Positions 33,186 through 41,192 of a stretch of DNA of 64,000 nt are shown here, piece by piece. Position 1 is the first letter of the stretch. Every line of letters begins with the position of its first letter. Below the pieces are notes generated by a model. The model was not told the DNA's origin, ran no database searches, and saw only the letters and a list, made by a program, of their open reading frames with translations. This DNA comes from Bacillus sp. FJAT-29814 (GTDB lineage: Bacteria > Bacillota > Bacilli > Bacillales > Cytobacillaceae): positions 1-64,000 of the forward strand of contig NZ_LMTJ01000015.1 in the NCBI RefSeq assembly GCF_001510715.1, written 5' to 3'. The position numbers and the translations under genes were made by a program.

Positions 33186-34159
33186 ATTTGATACTCCTTA
33201 TAGAGCTGGACGATGATATCCTCGATTGGCTGCGCCTCAATTGCGACATCCTTTAACTCTACTATATTGGATAGCTTGGTAATTACTTGGGAAGTGTTTG
33301 TTTTTTCTGTATCCACGGTAATAACAGCCCGTTCCGGTGTCCAAGACAGGGTTTGGGTGCCCGGGATTTGGAGTGGTGTCGAGTTTTTTTGGTAGTCGGC
33401 GGTGATTGTTTTTTGTGTAGCATATTGCTTCTTTAACTCCCCCAGTTGCCCATCGTACAGGAGGCATCCTTTTCCAATTAGGATCACCCGGTCGGCTAGC
33501 GCCTCGATATCGTTCATATCGTGGGTTGTCAGGATAATTGTGACCCCTTTCTCCTTATTTATTGTTTTGATAAACTGGCGGACGGCCATTTTGGACACGG
33601 CATCAAGGCCAATCGTCGGCTCGTCGAGGAATAAGATTTTTGGACTGTGAAGCAGTGATGCCGCGATCTCACAGCGCATCCGCTGACCTAAACTAAGCTG
33701 TCTTACTGGCGAATTGATAATTTCCTGGAGTTCAAGTGTTTCAATGAGGAGATTCTTGGTAGCTTGATAGTCTTGCTGCGGTATTTTGTAAATATCTTTC
33801 AGAAGTTCAAAGGAATCGATGACGGGCACATCCCACCACAGCTGCGACCGCTGCCCGAAAACGACGCCGATATTCTTCACATACGCGGCCCTGTCCTTCC
33901 ACGGTGTATAGCCCATAATTGTACAGGTGCCGGTGTCAGGCACCAAAATGCCGCTCATAATTTTGATGGTGGTCGACTTGCCCGCACCATTCGGTCCGAT
34001 GTAGCCGACAATTTCTCCTTGGCTAATTTCAAATGTGACTTCTTTAAGAGCCTCTACGGTAGTATGTTCCCGATAGAACAGTGCCTTAGCTGCCTGCTTC
34101 AGGCCGGTTTGGCGTTTCGCCACCTTGTAAGACTTGCTTATGCCTTGCAGTTGGATCAC
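33182..34159 (-). CDS. ABC exporter ATP-binding protein
   Basis: A 325-residue ATPase. Walker A GYIGPNGAGKST near residue 55, Q-loop VFGQRSQLWWDVPV, signature RQLSLGQRMRCEIAASLL near 150, Walker B ILFLDEPTIGLD, and switch His in LTTHDMND. A C-terminal extension of about 80 residues follows, as in the uncharacterised ABC-2 exporter group to which its two permeases belong. The start is GTG (34159) behind GGGGGG. First gene of the operon. Confidence 0.93.
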   Translation of the reverse strand: MIQLQGISKSYKVAKRQTGLKQAAKALFYREHTTVEALKEVTFEISQGEIVGYIGPNGAGKSTTIKIMSGILVPDTGTCTIMGYTPWKDRAAYVKNIGVVFGQRSQLWWDVPVIDSFELLKDIYKIPQQDYQATKNLLIETLELQEIINSPVRQLSLGQRMRCEIAASLLHSPKILFLDEPTIGLDAVSKMAVRQFIKTINKEKGVTIILTTHDMNDIEALADRVILIGKGCLLYDGQLGELKKQYATQKTITADYQKNSTPLQIPGTQTLSWTPERAVITVDTEKTNTSQVITKLSNIVELKDVAIEAQPIEDIIVQLYKEYQI

Positions 34160-34329
34160 TTTCAGATTCCCCCCTTTTCTAGAGTCATAGAGGAAAATAA
34201 TAGCATCGGGTTGAGTGAATTGTCAATGATTTTCAAATTCACAGAAAGTTCATGTGTCGGTGTGGTATGAGGTGGATTTTTTTATAAAATGAACTTGGAG
34301 TTTATTTTTTTGAAAGGATGTGATCGAAT

Positions 34330-35250
34330 GTGAATTTGAAACCGTTGAAGGAGTCAAAGAAATTAAAGATTTACCATTCTTTGAATGTGAGGGGTGAATT
34401 GAACTCAGATCAAAAGCTCTATTATCAAAATTTAAAAGCTGGTTATGAGGGCGAGTTGTATTTTCAGTCTTTAACAGATCAGCTGCAGTGTGAATGCTAT
34501 GTACTTAATGATTTACGGTTTGAAATTGGTAACACCTTGTTTCAAATTGACTCCATGATTCTTTTTCAAAATATCTTTAATATGAATGAAGTGAAAAATT
34601 TTTACGGCGATTATTACTATGATGGTGGAAAATTTTATGATGCTAATGGAAAAGAACGAAATGATCCGTTAGTTCAGTTAACACGTTGCGAATCTTCATT
34701 TAGGCAACTCCAACTAAAACTCGGCTGCAAATTACCCGTTGAGGCGAATGTTGTCCACGTCAACCCCCAATTCACCTTATACCAAGCACCCCGGAACAAG
34801 CCGATTATTTTACCAACACAAGTACCTAGATATCTCCAAAGATTGGACAATACTCCTTCCAGATTAAATGGTTATCATAAAAAACTCGCTGAAAAATTAA
34901 TATCCCTGCATGTTGAGGAATCCCCTTATAATGATAAGATGATGCCTCTATATGAATTTGGTTCATTGCGAAAAGGGCTTTCCTGCGGGATTTGCAGGTC
35001 TTTATCCGTTTCCGTAGATGGCCAGCGATGTATTTGTGGTTTATGCGGGCACGAAGAGAAGGTAGAGTTAGCGGTATTGCGCGGGGTTACTGAGCTGCAA
35101 CTGCTATTTCCGGATTTAAAAATTACGACTAATTTGGTTTATGAGTGGTGCGGGGATGCGGTGTCGAAGAAGACTATCTTTAGAATTTTATTGAGGAATT
35201 TTGATATAGTCGGGGACCGAAGATGGACATACTTTGTGCAAATAAAATGA
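34330..35250 (+). CDS. NERD (nuclease-related) domain protein with zinc-finger-like C-terminus
   Basis: A 306-residue protein. Residues 25-150 match the NERD domain: YYQNLKAGYEGELYFQSLTDQL, NDLRFEIGNTLFQIDSMILFQNIFNMNEVKNFYGDYYYDGG, in which the Glu, Asp and E-V-K residues resemble the endonuclease-like core. Residues about 220-245 hold CGIC and CICGLCG cysteine pairs, a probable zinc site, followed by a short helical region (SKKTIFRILLRNFDI). Start is GTG at 34330 with AAAGGATG about 12 nt upstream. Many NERD proteins occur in Bacillus, some on plasmids; function unproven. It is AT-rich relative to its neighbours and lies against a repeat array. Confidence 0.82.
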   Translation: MNLKPLKESKKLKIYHSLNVRGELNSDQKLYYQNLKAGYEGELYFQSLTDQLQCECYVLNDLRFEIGNTLFQIDSMILFQNIFNMNEVKNFYGDYYYDGGKFYDANGKERNDPLVQLTRCESSFRQLQLKLGCKLPVEANVVHVNPQFTLYQAPRNKPIILPTQVPRYLQRLDNTPSRLNGYHKKLAEKLISLHVEESPYNDKMMPLYEFGSLRKGLSCGICRSLSVSVDGQRCICGLCGHEEKVELAVLRGVTELQLLFPDLKITTNLVYEWCGDAVSKKTIFRILLRNFDIVGDRRWTYFVQIK

Positions 35251-35334
35251 TTATATTTTTAGAAAAAAGGTATTTTAATGCTTTTTTAAACTATTAGCTC
35301 TCTATAGATTAGAGGGCTTTTCTTTTTGTGCTTT

Positions 35335-35760
35335 CTATTAGACATTTTCAACTGGACCACCACTATTTTGCCTTTTAGGTACCCCCTATTAGACACTTTC
35401 CCCTCAACAGCCACCATTCTGTCTTTTAGAAGCCTCCTATTAGACACTTTTCCCCTCAACAGCACCATTCTGTCTTTTAGAAACCGCCTATTAGACACTT
35501 TCCCCCTCAACAGCACCATTCTGTCTTTTAGAAGCCGCCTATTAGACACTTTCCCCTCAACAGCCCACCATTCTGTCTTTTAGAAGCCCCCTATTAGACA
35601 CTTTTCCCCTGAACAGCCACCATTCTGTCTTTTAGAAACCTCCTATTAGACATTTTCCCCTCAACAGCCACCATTCTGTCTTTTAGAAACCTCCTATTAG
35701 ACACTTTCCCCTTGAACAGCCCTCATTTTGTCTTGTAGACACGTTCTATTAGACTCTTTT
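35335..35760. repeat. Family A tandem repeat, eight units of 51-52 bp plus a partial
   Basis: Units begin with CTATTAGACA (or ACATT variant) at 35335, 35386, 35437, 35488, 35539, 35591, 35643 and 35694, and a ninth is cut off after 35746. Ends read CTGTCTTTTAGAAG or similar. The centre reads CCCCTCAACAGCCACCATT here, against CCACTCTAACCCCACCCAT at 10071-10276, so each array has homogenised separately. It fills the 576-bp space between two convergent genes. Apparent reading frames across it are simply translated repeats. Confidence 0.95.
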
Positions 35761-35771
35761 TTCATTTTTTT

Positions 35772-35810
35772 AAAAGAAAAAGTAGCCGTCCCCCTAAAAA
35801 CGGCTGCTCT
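35772..35810 (-). terminator. Terminator of the LysM/M14 gene
   Basis: AGTAGCCG (35781-35788) pairs with CGGCTGCT (35801-35808, one G-T pair); on the minus strand the stem leads into TTTTTCTTTTA. It lies 17 nt past the stop codon. Confidence 0.75.
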
Positions 35811-35826
35811 TTCCCCCAAAAAAACA

Positions 35827-37017
35827 TCACAGATAAAGCCCCGCTAAGAATATGCCCAACGCCTTCTGGTAGATTTCATCAAATTGCGTTAGCGGCAGCG
35901 GGTTCACGCCACGGCCAAGTTCAACGGTGAAGCCCGGCCTGCGCCAATCCTGGATAAACCAATCCTTGTAGCCTGCCCAGCTTTCAATCGTTTTAACAGG
36001 TTGATATCCGCTGACCCTGCTAAACTCATTAACCATTGTCTCCGAAACAGGCGGTTCCATATTCTCATAACCCCAGTAAATCTCTTCACCCTGTGTGTGA
36101 AACGCCAGCACCCGGGCGTAATCCCTGCGCCTTGTCAGCTCCGCCATCGCAATCGCTTCCGGCTCCGATAACGGACTCTCGCCGCCATAATCTCTTGGGC
36201 CAGGGACTTTCGGATTGCGTGCCCGTTCATCCTCCCACCTGGCCGGGAATTGGTCGTTTAGATCAATCCCCCTAATATTGGCCTTCCAGCCCGAAAAATC
36301 GGTGCTGCCTTTATTAAACTCAACCACTCTGCTTCGCCAAGGCTCTGTCGCCGGTGGCCCGTTCAAAACAAGACTGACACCATCCGGGTTCACCATCGGC
36401 ACTGTTGATAAAGTGGTCTGCTGGTAAAGGCGGTTCGTCGCCAACCCGCGAAGAGCCGTTTGATTAGTCAGCGACAGCAAATAATCATTTAAAAAGGTCA
36501 TTAACACCGGAGTAGTAATCCATTCGTTCGCATGAAACGAAGCGTTGTAATGGACCCGTTTCGCACCATTTCCAATTAACATTTCTGGAATTTCATTGCC
36601 GAGTACCGAGTTTCCAATACCTGAAACGCGAATAAATGGATAAACAGTCTCCAACCGCGAAATATCCCTCATCATCCGACTATAATCATAATGCTGTTTG
36701 CCTTGCACCAGCCGCCAAGTGATTCGTACCGGTACCCTAATGGCCTGGCCGACATAAAGCTGATTCGGGTTTATTCCCGAATTGGCCAACAATAGGGCAT
36801 CAAGCTGCAAGTTTCGGCTCTGGGCAATCGCCCAAAGGGTATCCCCGTGCCTAACTCGGTAATCCTGGGCCACAAATCCCGGAATTCTTACCCGCTGCCC
36901 CGCGGAAAGCTGATTCGGCTGCAGCCCCCGATTTGAATCGATAATAAGCTGAAGATTCATATGAAACAATTGGCTGTAGTACCATAACGTGTCACCGCGC
37001 CTAACGATTATATCCAT
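35827..37017 (-). CDS. LysM-containing M14 gamma-D-glutamyl-L-diamino acid endopeptidase
   Basis: A 396-residue peptidoglycan hydrolase. Two LysM domains (VRRGDTLWYYSQLFHMNLQLIIDSN at 5-30 and VRHGDTLWAIAQSRNLQLDALLLAN at 54-79) precede an M14 carboxypeptidase domain from about residue 110. Zinc ligands HxxE in SFHANEW and the later His in LAFHTQGEE, plus the catalytic Glu in GFTVELGRG near 372, are all present. It resembles endopeptidase I of Lysinibacillus sphaericus and B. subtilis YqgT. There is no signal peptide, as in those spore-associated enzymes, so action in the sporulating cell or on its own cortex is likely. Confidence 0.92.
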   Translation of the reverse strand: MDIIVRRGDTLWYYSQLFHMNLQLIIDSNRGLQPNQLSAGQRVRIPGFVAQDYRVRHGDTLWAIAQSRNLQLDALLLANSGINPNQLYVGQAIRVPVRITWRLVQGKQHYDYSRMMRDISRLETVYPFIRVSGIGNSVLGNEIPEMLIGNGAKRVHYNASFHANEWITTPVLMTFLNDYLLSLTNQTALRGLATNRLYQQTTLSTVPMVNPDGVSLVLNGPPATEPWRSRVVEFNKGSTDFSGWKANIRGIDLNDQFPARWEDERARNPKVPGPRDYGGESPLSEPEAIAMAELTRRRDYARVLAFHTQGEEIYWGYENMEPPVSETMVNEFSRVSGYQPVKTIESWAGYKDWFIQDWRRPGFTVELGRGVNPLPLTQFDEIYQKALGIFLAGLYL

Positions 37018-37078
37018 GCAAGCCTCCTGCAGCTAAAAAATGGTATCAATTAAGTGTATGCAGGCATCTCTTTTTTAA

Positions 37079-37110
37079 AAACAAAAACCACAGCCGCTGG
37101 GGACTGTGGA
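37079..37110 (-). terminator. Terminator of the methyltransferase gene
   Basis: CCACAG (37088-37093) pairs with CTGTGG (37104-37109); the minus strand continues GTTTTTGTTTTT. It lies 8 nt past the stop at 37118. Confidence 0.8.
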
Positions 37111-37117
37111 AAAATGA

Positions 37118-38035
37118 TTATTTATGAACAACTAGGTGGGCAAAATGGAAATGGTCAAACGCACGCAAACCATCTTCCCTGCCCGCAAAATACATTTCGT
37201 CTATGTTGGCGGGAGCCAGATTTTCATATACTAACATGTTGTAATCCTGAAGTTCTCGGTCGAGTTCAAAAGGGTCAAAGCCGGTTATCATCGGTTCACC
37301 GGTTTGAGCGGTGATGTACCGCATTTGGGTGAGTTTCTTGGAGGCGAGTTGATCGTTAAAAGCAGTATCATCGAGATAGTCAAAAACAAACGAACTTCCG
37401 GATTCAGACATATCCGAAACGGTTGATAGAAGCCGGTAGAAGTCTTTTTTTTCGAGATACATAACCACTCCCAGCAAACTGAAATAAGCTAACCGTTTTT
37501 CATTAAATCCGCTATTTTTCAGTTCGCTCTGAAGAGAATCATGCTTAAAATCTACAGGGACAAATTTAACGTTGGCAGGGATTTCGATGCCCTGTTCCTT
37601 AAGGCGGTTCCGCTTAAAAGCTTGGGTTGCCGGGTGGTCTACTTCAAAAATCGTAAAATCATCCGGAAAATCGCCTTGTCTCAGAGCAAATGTATCAAAG
37701 CCTGCCCCTAAAACCACGTACTGGCGAACGCCCCGCTTGATGGCGGCCATCAGGCCATCTTCCGCATATCTGGCCCGGCTGACTAATTGCGGAATGTTTC
37801 GGGTATTCATCACCCAATCCAATTTTTCATCGAAGCTGTTCAAAGTCGTGCTTTTTTCAGGGTCAAAAAAGGCAATCGCATTTGCCCAGTTGGAGGCAAT
37901 TAGCTGCTTCTCTTCTTCTGTCAAAAGAGCATTTGCCAAAAAATCGTTAAAAACGGGCTGACTGGACCTGGATACATGGTACCCTCTTGAAAAACAGCTT
38001 ACCAACGCGGTTAAACTTTCTTTCGCTTTTTCCAA
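37118..38035 (-). CDS. Class I SAM-dependent methyltransferase (LCM/TIGR00027-like)
   Basis: A 305-residue cytoplasmic methyltransferase of the leucine carboxyl methyltransferase-like group. SAM-binding motif YVVLGAGFDTFALR near residue 110, acidic loop IFEVDHPATQAFKRNRL near 135, and FSLLGVVMYLEKKDFYRLL near 185 are characteristic. The start is TTG at 38035 behind GGGGGAG at 7-8 nt. The substrate is unknown; these enzymes O-methylate small acids in several bacteria. It has its own consensus promoter at 38143-38171 and an intervening terminator-like hairpin, so expression may be attenuated. Confidence 0.87.
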   Translation of the reverse strand: MEKAKESLTALVSCFSRGYHVSRSSQPVFNDFLANALLTEEEKQLIASNWANAIAFFDPEKSTTLNSFDEKLDWVMNTRNIPQLVSRARYAEDGLMAAIKRGVRQYVVLGAGFDTFALRQGDFPDDFTIFEVDHPATQAFKRNRLKEQGIEIPANVKFVPVDFKHDSLQSELKNSGFNEKRLAYFSLLGVVMYLEKKDFYRLLSTVSDMSESGSSFVFDYLDDTAFNDQLASKKLTQMRYITAQTGEPMITGFDPFELDRELQDYNMLVYENLAPANIDEMYFAGREDGLRAFDHFHFAHLVVHK

Positions 38036-38063
38036 AATAAACTCCCCCTTCTATTAAGAAAAA

Positions 38064-38099
38064 GAAAAAACTCCCAGCCCAAAACAGAGCCAGGAGTTT
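38064..38099 (-). terminator. Intrinsic terminator/attenuator in the methyltransferase leader
   Basis: Minus strand: AAACTCC (38093-38099) pairs with GGAGTTT (38068-38074), with inner TGGCTC/GGGCTG partial pairing, followed by TTTTTCTTTTTC. It falls between the strong promoter at 38143-38171 and the ribosome site (about 38043), so transcripts would meet it about 40-70 nt after starting. Confidence 0.75.
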
Positions 38100-38142
38100 A
38101 TAGTAATCCACATTATACAACTAGTCAATATTATAATATACC

Positions 38143-38171
38143 ATTATAACACGAAAATATTTTTTTGTCAA
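38143..38171 (-). promoter_or_regulatory. Consensus sigma-A promoter for the methyltransferase leader
   Basis: On the minus strand TTGACA (38166-38171) and TATAAT (38143-38148) are separated by exactly 17 bp, matching consensus at all twelve positions. Transcription should start near 38136. Confidence 0.88.
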
Positions 38172-38241
38172 TTAAATTGTCTCGAATTATTTATCGCATT
38201 TTAGACAAATAATTCGGATTCCTCATGATAACTCCTCTGCT

Positions 38242-39624
38242 TTACACTTTCACGGGATTTACATCAAAAATTTTCCCCGGATTCAAGATGTTATTCGGGT
38301 CAACCAGCGCTTTAATCCCCTGCATAATCGGCAAGGAATCCCCATGCTCTTCGATTAGGAAAGACTTTTTCCCAATACCTACACCGTGCTCCCCAGTGCA
38401 GGTTCCCCCTTTTGACAGGGCGTACTGGACAATTTGAGTATGAACCTCTCCTACCCGCCTCATATGATCTTCATCATCCGCATCGACAGAAAAGACAGCA
38501 TGATAGTTTCCATCGCCGATGTGGCCAAAAATCACCGCGTCGATTCCATATTTGTCGACAACTTCCCTAGTATGTTGCAATGCATTGGATAGCTCGGACA
38601 ACGGAACACAAACATCGGTGACCATATGGCCCTTTCCGGGGTTTACGGCAATAATGGCAAGTGCAGCCTGATGCCGGGCTTCCCATAGCTGCGCCCTTTT
38701 TATTGAATCGTTCTCAAATTCGAAGGAGACGCAGCCCTCATCGTTGACAATATCTTGGACGATTTCGATCGTGTTGACTACTTCAGGTTCGCTGCCGCTG
38801 AATTCCATAAATAGTGTGGGCTCTTCGCGAAAGCTCGTATTTTTGTAGGCATTAACTGCTTTGATTGTCATTTGATCAACAAGTTCAATTTTTCCTATTG
38901 GCAGTCCCGCTTTTAGGAGCATGGTCGCCGCTTTGCCGGCTGCCTCAATGGACGGAAAGGTCACCTTCACGTCGGTGGTAACCTCAGGAATTCCTTGCAG
39001 TTTGAGAATGAGCTCTGTATATACTCCGAGCGTCCCCTCGGAGCCGACAAACAGTCCGGTTAAATTATACCCGGCCGACGACTTATAGGAATGCCCTCCG
39101 GTTCGGATGATCGAGCCGTCGGCCAGCACAACCTCTAAGCCAAGAACCTGATCACGCATGACCCCGTATTTGACGCTATTAGTCCCACTCGCATTCGTGG
39201 CGGCCATACCGCCGATTGTCGCATCCGCTCCCGGGTCGACAGGGAAAAATAGGCCATACCGCTTCAATGCCTGGTTTAACTGATTTCTGGTGACTCCAGG
39301 TTGAACGGTAACGAGAAAATCATCTGGTCGGATAGAAATAATCTGGTTCATCAAGGTTAAGTCAAGGCTAATCCCCCCATTTACCGGGATGATTTGCCCT
39401 TCAAGGCTTGACCCGGCACCAAACGGAACAATCGGAACCTTGTGCTCATTGGCAAACTTGAGGACCGCACTAACCTCCTCCTTAGATGCAGGGAACACCA
39501 CCACATCCGGATTCCTCGGCGTATGATACGCCATCCCTTTACTATGCTGCTCAATAACCGTCCCATTTACAGAAACCCGCTCAACGTCACCAATAATACT
39601 CAGTAACTCATTATATAAATTCAA
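38242..39624 (-). CDS. FAD-binding oxidase, GlcD / D-lactate dehydrogenase type
   Basis: A 460-residue flavoprotein. The FAD-binding PCMH domain has VVVFPASKEEVSAVLKFANEHKVPIVPFGAGSSLEGQ near residue 45-80 and DPGADATIGGMAATNASGTNSVKYG near 140; the C-terminal FAD-oxidase domain includes GHIGDGNYH near 375 and GEHGVGIGKK near 415. I favour the TTG start at 39624 with GAGGTGG 6 nt upstream; an ATG at 39639 has no ribosome site. Such enzymes oxidise D-lactate or glycolate and feed electrons to the chain. It ends the run that includes the 2-oxoacid dehydrogenase genes; lactate to pyruvate to acetyl-CoA would be a sensible link, but is inferred. Confidence 0.9.
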   Translation of the reverse strand: MNLYNELLSIIGDVERVSVNGTVIEQHSKGMAYHTPRNPDVVVFPASKEEVSAVLKFANEHKVPIVPFGAGSSLEGQIIPVNGGISLDLTLMNQIISIRPDDFLVTVQPGVTRNQLNQALKRYGLFFPVDPGADATIGGMAATNASGTNSVKYGVMRDQVLGLEVVLADGSIIRTGGHSYKSSAGYNLTGLFVGSEGTLGVYTELILKLQGIPEVTTDVKVTFPSIEAAGKAATMLLKAGLPIGKIELVDQMTIKAVNAYKNTSFREEPTLFMEFSGSEPEVVNTIEIVQDIVNDEGCVSFEFENDSIKRAQLWEARHQAALAIIAVNPGKGHMVTDVCVPLSELSNALQHTREVVDKYGIDAVIFGHIGDGNYHAVFSVDADDEDHMRRVGEVHTQIVQYALSKGGTCTGEHGVGIGKKSFLIEEHGDSLPIMQGIKALVDPNNILNPGKIFDVNPVKV

Positions 39625-39667
39625 CGCTGGCCACCTCATACATCTACATAAATTGCACAAACAACTC

Positions 39668-39725
39668 GTTACGGGGTGTCCACGCGTGGCGTACAAATGT
39701 CCACGGGTGGTGCCTGACACCATTT
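39668..39725. repeat. GC-rich direct repeat and palindrome upstream of glcD-type gene
   Basis: TGTCCACGCGTGG (about 39676-39688) and TGTCCACGGGTGG (about 39698-39710) are near-identical direct repeats, and TGGTGCCTGACACCA (about 39708-39722) is an imperfect palindrome beside them. The cluster is much more GC-rich than its surroundings. It resembles dispersed intergenic repeats of Bacillus genomes; only this copy was found in the window. Confidence 0.6.
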
Positions 39726-39810
39726 GTTACTCTGTCACATTTCCTATGCTCTCAATATTGCAATTCACCCTATCTTCCCACTTATCTGTACTTGCCGCCC
39801 AACCACCCAA

Positions 39811-41127
39811 TTAACGGCATTGGAGGATAAACAGTTCTGGATTTTCGAGGAAGGTGTGAATTTGTTCCATGAAGGCGCCTGCTGGCGCGCCGTCGATGAC
39901 GCGATGGTCGAAGGTAATGGACATGCCCATTACATCACCAATGACGATTTGGTCATCTTGGACGATTGGTTTCTTCTTAATACTATGAACACCAAGGATG
40001 GCAACCTCCGGGTAATTAATGATTGGGGTCGCAAACCAGCCGCCCTTTCCGCCCGTACTGGAAATCGTAAAAGTACTGCCTGATAACTCATGAGGCTTCA
40101 GTTTCCGTTCTCTCGCCCGGCCAGAAAGGTCCTGGATCTCCTGTGCAATTTCCATAACAGACTTTTTATCCGCATCCCTGACCACCGGGACAACCAGTCC
40201 ATCATTCGTTGCAGTTGCGACACCAATATGAATCCTCTTTTTATAAACAACTTCCATCCGCTCGTCGTCCACTGTCGCATTAAAGATGGGATTCCGTTTA
40301 AGCGCTATCGCCGCCGCTTTGACGAAGAACGGAAGATAGGTCAGCTTGACGTCAGCCTGTTCCGCATGGGGCTGTAGCTGCTTCTTTAGCTCCACCAGCT
40401 TAGTCATTACCACCTCATCCATGGCACTGCACTGAATGGCAGTTGACATTGACAGTTTCATGTTTTCATAGATTTTCTTCCGCAAGCCGCGGATTGGCTC
40501 TCTTACATCCTCATCTCGGTCTATTTCTTCTTCCTCCGCTCCCATCAACTGAACGGAAGCTGTTGCTGAGATAGCCGGAGGTGAAACTTCAGATACCTCA
40601 GGCGGCACAGCAACCGCCGCAGCGACCTCCCTTTCCGCCTGCACCTTAAAGTTTCGGACATCCTCTTCCGTCACCTTGCCGCCTTTGCCGCTTGGTGTCA
40701 CCTCGGTTATGTCAATCCCCAACTCCCTAGCCAATTTTCTAACAGACGGCGCCGCAATCACCCGTTTTTTCGAAGCGCTTCCCACAGAGACAGTACTCGC
40801 TGTTTCTTGCCCTGACGCTGCCGTGTGCTGCAGCCCGGACTCCTCCTTCTTTACGGATGCCGGAATTGTAGCAACTCCCACCGCAACGGCGTCCTGCTCA
40901 ACCGTAAACAAAACCTCGCCGACCTTCACAACTGCACCAACCTCAGCCCCAAACGACTGAATCATTCCGCTTACCGGAGATGAAATTTCCACCACCGCTT
41001 TATCCGTTTGAACTTCAACAATATTCTCATTCTCCTTTACATGGTCACCGACTGCCTTGAACCATGCCAGGATTTCCGCCTCATGCAGACCCTCTCCGAT
41101 ATCGGGAAGGCGAAATTCATAAGCCAT
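39811..41127 (-). CDS. Dihydrolipoamide acyltransferase E2 of a 2-oxoacid dehydrogenase complex
   Basis: A 438-residue E2. One lipoyl domain at the N-terminus (lipoyl-lysine in VEVQTDKAVVEIS, residue about 43), an Ala/Pro/Val-rich linker, a peripheral-subunit-binding domain (IAAPSVRKLARELGIDITEVTPSGKGGKVTEEDV near 120), and a catalytic domain ending with the acetyltransferase motif DHRVIDGAPAG near 410. GGGGTG lies about 10 nt before the ATG. It is the last gene of an E1alpha-E1beta-E2 operon. No E3 (dihydrolipoamide dehydrogenase) is adjacent, so this complex must borrow one from elsewhere. Pyruvate or branched-chain 2-oxoacids are the likely substrates. Confidence 0.93.
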   Translation of the reverse strand: MAYEFRLPDIGEGLHEAEILAWFKAVGDHVKENENIVEVQTDKAVVEISSPVSGMIQSFGAEVGAVVKVGEVLFTVEQDAVAVGVATIPASVKKEESGLQHTAASGQETASTVSVGSASKKRVIAAPSVRKLARELGIDITEVTPSGKGGKVTEEDVRNFKVQAEREVAAAVAVPPEVSEVSPPAISATASVQLMGAEEEEIDRDEDVREPIRGLRKKIYENMKLSMSTAIQCSAMDEVVMTKLVELKKQLQPHAEQADVKLTYLPFFVKAAAIALKRNPIFNATVDDERMEVVYKKRIHIGVATATNDGLVVPVVRDADKKSVMEIAQEIQDLSGRARERKLKPHELSGSTFTISSTGGKGGWFATPIINYPEVAILGVHSIKKKPIVQDDQIVIGDVMGMSITFDHRVIDGAPAGAFMEQIHTFLENPELFILQCR

Positions 41128-41192
41128 AACTGAATGACACCCCTATTCGAAAATTAATGCGGGTACTTTGACCAGTTTCTAATTTTTAAAAA

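Noticed and set aside
35286..35549. Minus-strand reading frame with repeated SNRRLLKDRMV-like segments
   Set aside because: It is just the 51-bp family A units read in frame; no ribosome site, period is divisible by three only by chance, and indels of one base break the frame in other units.
35335..35760. Tandem array as a possible CRISPR
   Set aside because: The whole unit repeats, including the centre, with no unique spacers between short identical repeats, and no cas genes are in the window.
38183..38216. AT-rich hairpin CGAATTATTT/AAATAATTCG as the terminator of the GlcD-type gene
   Set aside because: The stem is weak and lacks a following T-run; it might as well be an operator above the methyltransferase promoter, so no feature was assigned.
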